From Tichowtungia sp964398915 (GTDB taxonomy: Bacteria; Verrucomicrobiota; Kiritimatiellia; Kiritimatiellales; Tichowtungiaceae), in the NCBI GenBank assembly GCA_964398915.1, contig CAYNOR010000003.1, positions 1 through 64,000 on the forward strand: a stretch of 64,000 nucleotides of DNA, given 5' to 3'. A model generated the notes under the pieces. The model was not told where the DNA came from and did not search any database. It saw nothing but the letters and a program-made list of their open reading frames with translations. Positions within the stretch are counted from its first letter, which is position 1, and each line of letters begins with the position of its first letter. Of the stretch, positions 35,020 through 43,008 are shown one piece after another. The translations under genes and the position numbers were made by a program.

Positions 35020-37160
35020 TTGACGAATTGATCAAGGTCGCGGATGCGATGCAGGGTGCTGGTATTATCGCCAAAGACTGGCATCCCAAGCTAAAAACAC
35101 TACCGAAGGTATCGAAAAAGGCTCCCTGTTTGCGAATATGGCTTACTGCTGACGGGCATATTGAGACGGTGGAATCTTTGGCTGAGCAAGTTGTTGTGAA
35201 ATTACGAAAATACGAGCCAGACCTTGGCAGAGCACTTCCCGGGTTTAATGTCCGCCCGCTATACCGCATTGTGATGTCTGCCGATGAGAGCAAAGGAATC
35301 ATCAAAGAAGTTGAAATAGCGTTAGGGAAAGGGGGCCTTAATTGGTCGCCTATTACCAAGGCGGAAGATGACTTTTGGCCAAAAACCCGTGATGGTTTGG
35401 TAAAATGCTTTGGAACAGTCTGCAAAGAGCTCGAAAAATATTGCGAAGGGAAGCTGGTTGAGGGTGAGACGATTGATAAGTTGTTTCGGGCGGTTGATCG
35501 AATCGATGTGGAGCAGTTTCAAGCTGAATACCGTGATGCGGTGCGACTTAAGATCGAAAATGGTGAATTACCGCTTTCGCTAATGTGTTATTTTGTGACT
35601 GATGAAAAAAAACGTAGAGAAGACACCGACTCAAGAGTTCCGGTTCCCAAGTTCTCCGTCTTTTTGGACGTTGTAGACTATACGGATTATCCTGTCGCAA
35701 GCGGGCAAACAATGGGACGGTTAAACGATTTGCTGTGGCAGTCACAAAGGGACTTGCAGAAGCAGGCTGGGGATAGCGCCGCGACAATATTGGAGACGGA
35801 CGCATACGGTTATGATGCTTCGGGGAAAGACGATTTATTTCCGTCAGTTACATTACCAATCCTCGGGGGAATAAAACTGCGTTCTCAAGTAGCAACAATA
35901 CCTGCCCAGACTCGTTACGGTTATTGCGAAAGTAAAACGTTCCCTGTCGGGGAGGAAATGCGCAAAAGAGCTAAATCAGCATTGGAATGGATATCTTCAC
36001 AACAAGACGGCAGAGATGGGATAACGTACGGAAAAGCAGGTGATGGGGAGTTGCTCTTCGCTTTTCCGCGTGTATTGCCACAAGACAAAATCCCACTTAC
36101 CAAACTGTTTGGCGCGCAACCGGATGAGGGTCTCAAAGAGGATAAGTTTGAGCGGCTTGCAAAGCGCGTGATCGAACAACTGAATGGTTTAGGACGGTCG
36201 GCGGCGGACGCGGAACTCGAGATTTTCTCTCTGCGGAAAATGGATAAGGCTCGAACCAAAGTAGTTTATTACCGCAATGCCACGGTGGCATCGTTGGAGA
36301 GGGCCTCTGTGGCATGGCACGAAGGCTGTCAGAACATTCCTTCGCTGGATGTGCGGGACTGGAGCGAAAAGAAAGACGAAAAGACGGGTAAATCACATCC
36401 AATATCCGTCGAATGTGAAACCGTATTTCCCGTCAAGTTGCACCGGCATCTGAATACGGTTTGGAAGCGGGACGGCGAACAGGCAGGCAAGGTCAAAATT
36501 TTTGAACCTGCAGATGGATTGCGGTTGCTGTTGGAAGAACCTTGTGCTGCTTTGGCCTCGCACATGATGGAACGTTTCATGCAGCACGCACAAGGGTATT
36601 TTGCTTCACTTTGTCGAACGCAATGCCGGATTAATAAGGATACCGGACGGCCTGAAATATCAAAATTGCCTGACAAGATTTATTACCCGGGAATTCTGGG
36701 GTTGCTGCTGTTTAAATCAGGAAAACGAAAGGATGAATACATGAGTGAGAGTGCAGTTCAGTTAGGACGTTGCCTGCGGGTTGCCGATGAAATTCATCGG
36801 TTGTATTGCGAAGTGGTACGCAAGAAAGACCTGCCGTCGGAATTGTGCGGCAGTTCATTGCTGGTCAGCATGATGGAATCGCCCGGCATGACACTGAATC
36901 AGCTTGCCATGCGTTCCGCTCCATATGTGAAATGGGCGCGATCCTGCCGCGATGCCGAAAAAGGGAGGCTGGTTCACTATTGGATGCGACAGTGGTCGGA
37001 AATCGCTGATCCTCTTCTTGAGAAAGGATGGCCGAAGCGTCTTGGCCCAGAGGAGCGTGCGCAGGTGTTTTTAGGTTACCTGTCATCTTTTCCGAAGAGC
37101 GAGAAGGTCAATGCCAGCAATCAAATGGATTCAAACAACAATCAGGGAGAAGAAAAATGA
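35016..37160 (+). CDS. cas8c: Type I-C Cas8c (Csd1), Cascade large subunit
   Basis: Cas8c recognises the PAM and is the large subunit of type I-C Cascade. The start MIDELIKVADAMQGAGII and internal segments such as YCESKTFPVGEEMRKRAKSAL agree with the Csd1 family. At 714 residues it is longer than common Csd1 proteins, which are nearer 600. It overlaps cas5c upstream (ATGA) and cas7c downstream (ATGA). The last 139 codons appear to be also expressed separately as Cas11c. The assignment rests strongly on the operon order. Confidence 0.93.
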   Translation: MIDELIKVADAMQGAGIIAKDWHPKLKTLPKVSKKAPCLRIWLTADGHIETVESLAEQVVVKLRKYEPDLGRALPGFNVRPLYRIVMSADESKGIIKEVEIALGKGGLNWSPITKAEDDFWPKTRDGLVKCFGTVCKELEKYCEGKLVEGETIDKLFRAVDRIDVEQFQAEYRDAVRLKIENGELPLSLMCYFVTDEKKRREDTDSRVPVPKFSVFLDVVDYTDYPVASGQTMGRLNDLLWQSQRDLQKQAGDSAATILETDAYGYDASGKDDLFPSVTLPILGGIKLRSQVATIPAQTRYGYCESKTFPVGEEMRKRAKSALEWISSQQDGRDGITYGKAGDGELLFAFPRVLPQDKIPLTKLFGAQPDEGLKEDKFERLAKRVIEQLNGLGRSAADAELEIFSLRKMDKARTKVVYYRNATVASLERASVAWHEGCQNIPSLDVRDWSEKKDEKTGKSHPISVECETVFPVKLHRHLNTVWKRDGEQAGKVKIFEPADGLRLLLEEPCAALASHMMERFMQHAQGYFASLCRTQCRINKDTGRPEISKLPDKIYYPGILGLLLFKSGKRKDEYMSESAVQLGRCLRVADEIHRLYCEVVRKKDLPSELCGSSLLVSMMESPGMTLNQLAMRSAPYVKWARSCRDAEKGRLVHYWMRQWSEIADPLLEKGWPKRLGPEERAQVFLGYLSSFPKSEKVNASNQMDSNNNQGEEK
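36741..37160 (+). CDS. cas11c: Cas11c small subunit from an internal start in cas8c
   Basis: Codon 576 of cas8c is an ATG preceded by GAAAGGATGAATAC, a strong ribosome-binding site at normal spacing and in the same frame. The product is 139 residues, mostly helical (MSESAVQLGRCLRVADEIHR...). Type I-C systems are known to make the Cas11 small subunit from an internal start in cas8c, and size and location agree. That this start is used here is inferred. Confidence 0.72.
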   Translation: MSESAVQLGRCLRVADEIHRLYCEVVRKKDLPSELCGSSLLVSMMESPGMTLNQLAMRSAPYVKWARSCRDAEKGRLVHYWMRQWSEIADPLLEKGWPKRLGPEERAQVFLGYLSSFPKSEKVNASNQMDSNNNQGEEK

Positions 37161-38083
37161 GTGAAGAAATTATTAAACGGATAACAGGTTTATTGATCAT
37201 TGAGGCGGTGAATTCCAATCCGAATGGGAATCCCGATCAGGAGAGCGATCCGCGTGTCCGAAGCAACGGCCAAGGTGAAATTTCGCCGGTTTCGTTCAAA
37301 CGCAAGTTGCGCGATCTGATGGAACTGACGGAAGGCCCAGTGTTCCAGAAAGTGACTCAGAATTTACCGAATGTACCGGATGGGTATCAGTTCGGAATTT
37401 TGGAATCACGAGAACGTGACATTGCCTCTATTCACGATGAGCAGAAAGAAGGGCAACCCAAGAAGGGGAAAGGTAAAATTGACTTTGATCAATCTATCTT
37501 TGTGCAGAGTCCGTTTGTAAAAAAATATTGGGACGCTCGTCTTTTTGGAAACACCTTTTTGGAAAAGGATATGGACAAAGGGTTCATTAAGACAGGAATC
37601 GTTCAATTCGGGATGGGACTCTCGGTATCGTCTGTCACAATTCAGCGGCATACGAACACCAAAAAAGCGCCTCTTGATGACGAAAAGGGATCCGGGATGG
37701 CCCCGCTGGCGTACCGCGTGGTGGAGCATGGTGTCTACGTGATGCCCTTCTATATTAATCCCAGCTTGGCAAAAAAATCGGGTTGCAAGCCTTGTGATGT
37801 AGAACTGTTGAAACGACTGATTCCATATGCCTATGACCACACGCGCTCGGCTATTCGTCCGGATGTTCGAATCCGGCACGCATGGTGGATTGAGCACAAG
37901 GACGCGCTGGGCAGTTGCCCGGATTATCTGCTGATTGATGCATTAATGCCCAAGCGCAACGGTGATGATCCAGCGGCTCCTTCCACATCGTGGTCGGGAT
38001 GTTCGGGCTATGACGTGCCGCCTGACCTGCCCAGCGAGTTAAAACAGAAGGTCGAATGCTGCAAGGACCTGATGGCGAGGTAA
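37157..38083 (+). CDS. cas7c: Type I-C Cas7c (Csd2), Cascade backbone
   Basis: Cas7c coats the crRNA spacer in multiple copies. The 308-residue protein has the family start GLLIIEAVNSNPNGNPDQES (NPNGxPD motif), then PVSFKRKLRDLMEL, FIKTGIVQFGMGLSVS and HGVYVMPFYINPSLA. GGGAGA lies before the ATG, which overlaps the cas8c stop by four bases. It ends two bases before the start of cas3, so expression of the two is coupled. Confidence 0.94.
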   Translation: MSEEIIKRITGLLIIEAVNSNPNGNPDQESDPRVRSNGQGEISPVSFKRKLRDLMELTEGPVFQKVTQNLPNVPDGYQFGILESRERDIASIHDEQKEGQPKKGKGKIDFDQSIFVQSPFVKKYWDARLFGNTFLEKDMDKGFIKTGIVQFGMGLSVSSVTIQRHTNTKKAPLDDEKGSGMAPLAYRVVEHGVYVMPFYINPSLAKKSGCKPCDVELLKRLIPYAYDHTRSAIRPDVRIRHAWWIEHKDALGSCPDYLLIDALMPKRNGDDPAAPSTSWSGCSGYDVPPDLPSELKQKVECCKDLMAR

Positions 38084-38085
38084 TC

Positions 38086-40290
38086 ATGCGTTATCTCGCT
38101 CGTAGCGCGGCACCTGACAGTGGATTACCTCAAAGTTATCTGGATCATGTTCTGCATGTTCTGGTTCGGGGGCGTTCCTATCTGCGCAAAGTGTTGCGCT
38201 ACGCGCGAGATTGGGATACCGAGGCGGTTAGTCGGATTCTGGAACTTGCTGCGGAATATCACGATCTCGGCAAGCTTCACGACGAAAACCAGCGTGTTTT
38301 GGCAGGAGAAGTTAAGGCCGCACGCCTTCCGGTATCCCATTCTGATGCGGGGGTAGCATTCCTGAATGCCGACGACGATCTGGCGAGGTTTTTTTCTGCT
38401 GTATTGATTTATGCTCACCATGCCGGATTGCCGGATTTCGGCGAAATCAATGTGCGGGGGATAAGAAATGCTTCAATTGAGCAAATGACAGATCAGGAGT
38501 TACCGGAGTTGCTGAAAAAACACGAAGCCAGTGTACGTCCGGCGATTCTTCCCAAAGCTCCACTCACCACGACACAGGCATTAAAATCTGCCGATGTTCG
38601 TGTCCTTTTTTCCTGTCTGACACACGCTGATCACGGTGATGCAGCTCGTGCATCAAATAGGGAGTCACGGCCGACTCGTCCGCCGAAGTTGCGGGCGGCA
38701 GAGCGGCTTGATGCGTTGCGGCGTTACGTCGCTGGACTGGCATCGGATGGAAACGAAACCGAGCGGAACCAAATGCGTTCGACATTTTTCGCATCTTGTT
38801 CTGAGGGGATTTGCACCGACACAATTTCTGTTTGTGATGCGCCGGTTGGAACGGGCAAGACCACTGCCGTGATGTCGTATCTACTAAACATAGCCGACCA
38901 GCGTGGATTGCGGCGGATATTTGTAGTTTTGCCGTTCACAAACATTATTACACAATCAGTGGAAATCTATCGCAAGGCGTTGACGCTGGCAGGAGAACGC
39001 GCTGAGGATGTGGTTGCAGAGATTCATCACCGTGCAGACTTTGAAAATCCAGAGAGCCGCAAACTTACTGCGTTGTGGGATGCGCCGATTGTGGTTACAA
39101 CGGCTGTAGCGTTTTTCGAGACGCTGGCTTCCGCATCGCCTTCTACTTTGCGGCGGTTGCAGAATCTGCCCGGTAGCGCGGTTTTCCTTGATGAAGCACA
39201 TGCTATGTTGCCGGTTAAACTGTTGCCATTGGCGTGGCACTGGATCCAGCATGCGGCATCGACTTGGTCCTGCTATTGGGTGTTGGCGTCGGGATCATTA
39301 TGTCATTTCTGGAAATTGGAGGAATTTAGCAGTGCCAGTATTCGGCTTCCGAATGTCTTGCCGCTTAAAGAGCAGGAAAAGATGCGGGCTTTTGAAATTA
39401 CGCGCATTTGTCACCGTTATAAACCAGATCCCATGAATCTGGATGATTTGACAGAGTGGCTGAAAGAATTGGACGGCCCCGTGATTGCTGTTCTTAACAC
39501 AGTACATACTGCGGCGGCGGCGGCAAAGGCGGCAGAACGCGTATTTGGTGAAGGAAATGTCTTACACCTTTCTACTTCGCTAGCACCTAGGGACAGGGGA
39601 ATCACACTGGATGTAGTGAAGGCACGACTAAAGGATAAAGCACAGACACGTTGGTGTCTGATTGCGACCTCCTGCGTCGAAGCAGGCATGAACCTGTCGT
39701 TCAGGACGGGGGTGAGAGAATGCGCTTCGTTGCTTTCGCTGTTGCAACTTGCCGGGCGTGTAAATCGCAATTCCGAATACGAAGAGGCAAATGTTTGGAC
39801 GGTTACGCTGAATGCTAATGACAGTGGTGTAACCATGAATCCATCACTGCTGTGCTCTGCAAGAATCTTGCGTGAATTCTTTGCGCAGGGTAGGGAGATT
39901 GTGCCGGAGCTCAGTACCGAATCCATGCAGAGGGAAATGCGCGAGCAAGGTGTTTTTTCGACACGGTTGTGCAAAGAAGAAAGCTTGTACGCATTTGGCA
40001 CTATCGAAAAGGAGTTCAAGGTAATCGAAGACGATTCACAGTTAACAGTCATAGACGCGGATTTAGTTCGGCGAATTAGAGATTTCAAAGATGTTTCTTG
40101 GCGGGAAATTCAGAATGGGAGCGTTCGAATACGCAAAAACATTCGCGAGAGACTTAGCATCGAAGAATCACGACGGTATCCCGGAATATTGCTTTGGCCC
40201 GATGGGGCTAAATACACGCCATTTCTCGGATACATGGAAGCAGTATTGGAATTGGAAGAGTTCGATAAGAATGGCGGAGCCATAATATAA
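38086..40290 (+). CDS. cas3: Cas3 helicase-nuclease (HD + DEAH helicase), relocated
   Basis: Cas3 is recruited to Cascade on target DNA, unwinds it and cuts it. The 734-residue protein has an N-terminal HD nuclease domain (about 1-200; YLDHVLHV, AAEYHDLGKLHDENQ, LIYAHHAGLP). An SF2 helicase follows (Walker A CDAPVGTGKTT about residue 258, DEAH in VFLDEAHAMLP, motif VI QLAGRVNRNSE). The ATG at 38086 follows GCGAGG. In typical type I-C loci cas3 precedes cas5; here it lies between cas7 and cas4, and its first residues (MRYLARSAAP) differ from the stub at 34245. Confidence 0.92.
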   Translation: MRYLARSAAPDSGLPQSYLDHVLHVLVRGRSYLRKVLRYARDWDTEAVSRILELAAEYHDLGKLHDENQRVLAGEVKAARLPVSHSDAGVAFLNADDDLARFFSAVLIYAHHAGLPDFGEINVRGIRNASIEQMTDQELPELLKKHEASVRPAILPKAPLTTTQALKSADVRVLFSCLTHADHGDAARASNRESRPTRPPKLRAAERLDALRRYVAGLASDGNETERNQMRSTFFASCSEGICTDTISVCDAPVGTGKTTAVMSYLLNIADQRGLRRIFVVLPFTNIITQSVEIYRKALTLAGERAEDVVAEIHHRADFENPESRKLTALWDAPIVVTTAVAFFETLASASPSTLRRLQNLPGSAVFLDEAHAMLPVKLLPLAWHWIQHAASTWSCYWVLASGSLCHFWKLEEFSSASIRLPNVLPLKEQEKMRAFEITRICHRYKPDPMNLDDLTEWLKELDGPVIAVLNTVHTAAAAAKAAERVFGEGNVLHLSTSLAPRDRGITLDVVKARLKDKAQTRWCLIATSCVEAGMNLSFRTGVRECASLLSLLQLAGRVNRNSEYEEANVWTVTLNANDSGVTMNPSLLCSARILREFFAQGREIVPELSTESMQREMREQGVFSTRLCKEESLYAFGTIEKEFKVIEDDSQLTVIDADLVRRIRDFKDVSWREIQNGSVRIRKNIRERLSIEESRRYPGILLWPDGAKYTPFLGYMEAVLELEEFDKNGGAII

Positions 40291-40308
40291 AATAAGAGGC
40301 GCTTTTTA

Positions 40309-40815
40309 ATGAAATACGAAAACTTTGAAGATGTTCCGGTTTGGAAGGATGCAGTGAATTTGTCGGTGAGGATTTTTGAACTAACCGAAGATCGCGCGTT
40401 TCAGGGCAAGGGCGATATTGCCAATCAGATTCAGCGCGCCGGGCTTTCCATCTCCAATAACATCGCCGAAGGCTTTGAGCGTGGCACGACACCGGAGCTG
40501 ATCCAGTTTCTCTATTATTCCAAAGGTTCCGCTGGTGAAGTCCGTTCGATTTGCTATGTGATGGAGCGATTGAACGCTTTAAGCCATTTGAAATCTGAAA
40601 TTTCAGATCTGAAGTCTGCCGCACGCAGTATCTCTCGACAGCTGGGCGGCTGGCTTTTTTCTCTCCAGGAGTCCGACATTACCGGAACCCGCTATCTGAC
40701 TGAAAAATCAAAGGCTGGCTACCAGCAGAAGAAGTCGTCAGAAGCGTTCATGGAAGAAATCCGGAAAAAGCACGAAGAGAATATGCAACGGATCAAAAAC
40801 GCCCGGGAGAAATGA
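40309..40815 (+). CDS. Four-helix-bundle protein (S23 type) inside the cas operon
   Basis: A 168-residue protein of the family first found in 23S rRNA intervening sequences. KYENFEDVPVWKDAVNLSVR, DIANQIQRAGLSISNNIAEG and FLYYSKGSAGEVRSICYV are the family hallmarks. The core ends near residue 92; a heptad repeat encodes about residues 94-104, and a long basic helical tail follows, so it is longer than the usual ~120. Its stop overlaps the cas4 start (ATGATG). Members are widespread single genes with little known function, proposed to bind nucleic acids; a role in CRISPR would be new and is not shown. Confidence 0.9.
   Translation: MKYENFEDVPVWKDAVNLSVRIFELTEDRAFQGKGDIANQIQRAGLSISNNIAEGFERGTTPELIQFLYYSKGSAGEVRSICYVMERLNALSHLKSEISDLKSAARSISRQLGGWLFSLQESDITGTRYLTEKSKAGYQQKKSSEAFMEEIRKKHEENMQRIKNAREK
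40587..40621 (+). repeat. Heptad repeat inside the four-helix-bundle gene
   Basis: Five 7-base units, TTTGAAA, TCTGAAA, TTTCAGA, TCTGAAG, TCTGCCG, contain a perfect 16-bp palindrome, ATCTGAAATTTCAGAT (40593-40608). They encode LKSEISDLKSA in frame, between the conserved core and the basic tail. Confidence 0.7.
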
Positions 40816-41462
40816 TGTTTGACGAAGCCGATCTGCTTCCGCTTTCCGCACTTCAGCATTACGTCTATTGCATACGACGTTGTGCATTAGTGCATGTCGA
40901 ACAGCAGTGGAGCGAGAACCGTTTTACGGCGGAGGGCAGGGCGCAACACGACAGGGTAGACCGCCCCGAACATGAAGTCCGCGACGGGGTGCGGCTGGAA
41001 TATGCCGTTTTGCTTCGCTCGCTCCGTCTCGGACTGATCGGTAAGGCGGATGTCGTTGAATTTCATCCGCAATCTGAAATCTCAAATTTGAAATCCAGCG
41101 AAGCGGGGCGGGTGTTTCCTGTGGAGCATAAACGCGGAAAGCCCAAGCCCGATCACTGCGACTGGGTACAGCTTTGTGCTCAGGCCATGTGTCTCGAAGA
41201 AATGATGCAGATTGAAATTCCTGAAGGCGCGATTTTTTACGGACAGCCCCGCCGTCGCCAGCAGGTCGAATTCACCCCCGAACTCCGCGCCGAAACCGAA
41301 GAAACCGCCCAGAAACTGCACGAACTGATTCAACGAGGGAAGACTCCGCCGCCGGACTACGAAGAAAAGAAATGCGCCGCCTGTTCACTGTTCGATATCT
41401 GTATGCCGCGAACACATCGGTCAGTCGCCATCTACCTGACCGATGCGCTATCTGAAACCTGA
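40812..41462 (+). CDS. cas4: Cas4 exonuclease
   Basis: Cas4 is an iron-sulfur nuclease that trims prespacers and selects PAM-containing ones with Cas1-Cas2. The 216-residue protein begins with LPLSALQHYVYCIRRCALVH, carrying the first Cys of the cluster, then GKADVVEFH and FPVEHKRGKPK (RecB-like nuclease core). It ends CAACSLFDIC, the remaining cluster cysteines. A heptad repeat inserts QSEISNLKS between VVEFH and FPVEHK, a surface loop. It overlaps the four-helix-bundle gene; the stop lies within another heptad run. Confidence 0.93.
   Translation: MMFDEADLLPLSALQHYVYCIRRCALVHVEQQWSENRFTAEGRAQHDRVDRPEHEVRDGVRLEYAVLLRSLRLGLIGKADVVEFHPQSEISNLKSSEAGRVFPVEHKRGKPKPDHCDWVQLCAQAMCLEEMMQIEIPEGAIFYGQPRRRQQVEFTPELRAETEETAQKLHELIQRGKTPPPDYEEKKCAACSLFDICMPRTHRSVAIYLTDALSET
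41070..41097 (+). repeat. Heptad repeat inside cas4
   Basis: Units CAATCTG, AAATCTC, AAATTTG, AAATCCA run in frame through cas4 and encode the loop PQSEISNLKSS. The words are the same kind as in the neighbouring four-helix-bundle gene (SEIS-LKS in both proteins). Confidence 0.65.
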
Positions 41463-41477
41463 AATTTCAAATCTCAA
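41450..41477 (+). repeat. Heptad repeat at the cas4/cas1 junction
   Basis: Units ATCTGAA, ACCTGAA, ATTTCAA, ATCTCAA cross the cas4 stop and fill most of the short gap to cas1, just ahead of the GGAGG ribosome-binding site of cas1. Confidence 0.6.
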
Positions 41478-41492
41478 ATCGCCGGAGGCGTT

Positions 41493-42524
41493 ATGAAAAA
41501 GCATCTGAACACGCTCTATGTCACCACTCAAAACAGCTACCTCTTCAAAGAGGGCGAATCCATCGTGGTCAAAGTCGAAAACGAAAACCGCCTTCGTCTG
41601 CCGGTTCATACGCTTGACGGGATTGTCTGTTTCGGCGCGGTATCCATGAGCCCGTTTCTGATGCACCATTGTGCCGAAAACGATGTCTCTGTATCCTTTC
41701 TATCGGAGTATGGAAAATTTCTTGCCCGTATTCAGGGGCCGGTATCCGGCAATGTACTTTTGCGACGTGAGCAATACCGGCGAGCCGATGATTCCGAGGC
41801 CTCAGCGCAGATCACCCGTTCTTTCCTGATCGGGAAGCTGTCCAACGCCCGCACCGTACTGCGCCGGGCGTTGCGGGATCACGGAGAGAAAGCGGATTCC
41901 CAAATGCTGGAAAAAGCCGAGCAACGCCTGACCCAATATCTTCAACGGTTAGAAAAAGTACGCCCAGTAGACGAGCTACGCGGGATTGAAGGCGAGGCTG
42001 CGGCATCGTACTTTACAGCCTTCCCTCAACTTATTACGGTCAAAGACCCTGCATTTCTATTTTCTGGACGCAACCGCCGGCCTCCGCTTGATCCGATTAA
42101 CGCATTACTCTCTTTCGTCTATACCTTACTGGTTCACGACTGCCGTTCAGCACTTGAAGGAGTCGGACTTGATCCCTGTGTCGGCTATCTGCATTGCGAC
42201 CGTCCGGGGCGCCCGTCGTTGGCACTCGACCTTATGGAAGAATTCCGTTCATTTCTCGCTGAGCGTCTTGTGCTTTCGCTCATCAACTTGAAGCAGATTC
42301 AGGCCAAAGATTTCAACGACTCAGCTGGGGGCGCCGTTACCATGAGCGATACCGCACGGAAAGAGGTCTTAACCGCCTGGCAGAAACGAAAGCAGGAAGA
42401 AATCACCCATCCCTATCTGGAAGAAAAATGCAAAGTCGGACTCCTTCCGCATTTGCAGGCTCAACTACTGGCCCGCCACCTGCGTGGCGATCTTGATGCT
42501 TATCCACCGTTTATTTGGAAGTAA
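41493..42524 (+). CDS. cas1: Cas1 integrase
   Basis: Cas1 integrates new spacers with Cas2. The 343-residue protein has the type I-C pattern: MKKHLNTLYVTTQNSYLF at the start, HTLDGIVCFGAVSMSP, then GEAAASYFTAFPQL with a catalytic Glu, and GYLHCDRPGRPSLALDLMEEF with the catalytic His and following Asp/Glu. GGAGG precedes the ATG. It ends 11 bases before cas2. Confidence 0.97.
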   Translation: MKKHLNTLYVTTQNSYLFKEGESIVVKVENENRLRLPVHTLDGIVCFGAVSMSPFLMHHCAENDVSVSFLSEYGKFLARIQGPVSGNVLLRREQYRRADDSEASAQITRSFLIGKLSNARTVLRRALRDHGEKADSQMLEKAEQRLTQYLQRLEKVRPVDELRGIEGEAAASYFTAFPQLITVKDPAFLFSGRNRRPPLDPINALLSFVYTLLVHDCRSALEGVGLDPCVGYLHCDRPGRPSLALDLMEEFRSFLAERLVLSLINLKQIQAKDFNDSAGGAVTMSDTARKEVLTAWQKRKQEEITHPYLEEKCKVGLLPHLQAQLLARHLRGDLDAYPPFIWK

Positions 42525-42535
42525 TCGGAGGGCTT

Positions 42536-42829
42536 ATGCTCGTTCTTGTCAGTTACGATGTTTCTACCGTCAACAAGCGCGGCCAACGACGCTTGCGCCG
42601 TGTCGCAAAAATCTGTGAGAGCTTTGGCCTGCGCGTGCAAAACTCCGTCTTCGAATGTATTATTGATCCTGCGCAATGGACACGGCTCCGGAACTTGTTG
42701 CTTAAAGCATACAGCCAAGAAGAAGACAGTCTCCGGTTTTACTTCCTTGGATCCAACTGGGAGCGTCGGGTCGAACACCACGGTACAAAAGAAACCCTGA
42801 ACCTTGAAAAAGACACTCTCATCATCTGA
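42536..42829 (+). CDS. cas2: Cas2 adaptation protein
   Basis: A 97-residue ferredoxin-fold protein, the structural partner of Cas1. MLVLVSYDVSTVNKRGQRRL carries the conserved first-strand Asp and VQNSVFECIIDPAQW is the typical centre. A strong GGAGGG site sits just before ATG 42536; the in-frame extension to 42515 overlaps the cas1 stop and was not used. It is the last cas gene before the array. Confidence 0.96.
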   Translation: MLVLVSYDVSTVNKRGQRRLRRVAKICESFGLRVQNSVFECIIDPAQWTRLRNLLLKAYSQEEDSLRFYFLGSNWERRVEHHGTKETLNLEKDTLII

Positions 42830-43008
42830 AAGCGCGAACCTCCAGCCCGCACGATTTCTACGGCAGGTTCGCAATAGATTTAAATATATAATAATTAACA
42901 AGTTATAATTTTTTGATCTATGACATCTTAACCGCCGTTGTCTTGAAAATATAGGTTCGCGCAAACCTTACTGTTGTCAGCGGCGCACCAAACAGTTAGA
43001 AAGTACGT
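42830..43008 (+). promoter_or_regulatory. CRISPR leader
   Basis: A 179-base non-coding, AT-rich segment (notably ATATAATAATTAACAAGTTATAATT) between cas2 and the first repeat. Repeat orientation (ATTGAAAC at the 3' end) and cas position make this the leader side, where the array promoter lies and where new spacers enter. Confidence 0.8.
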
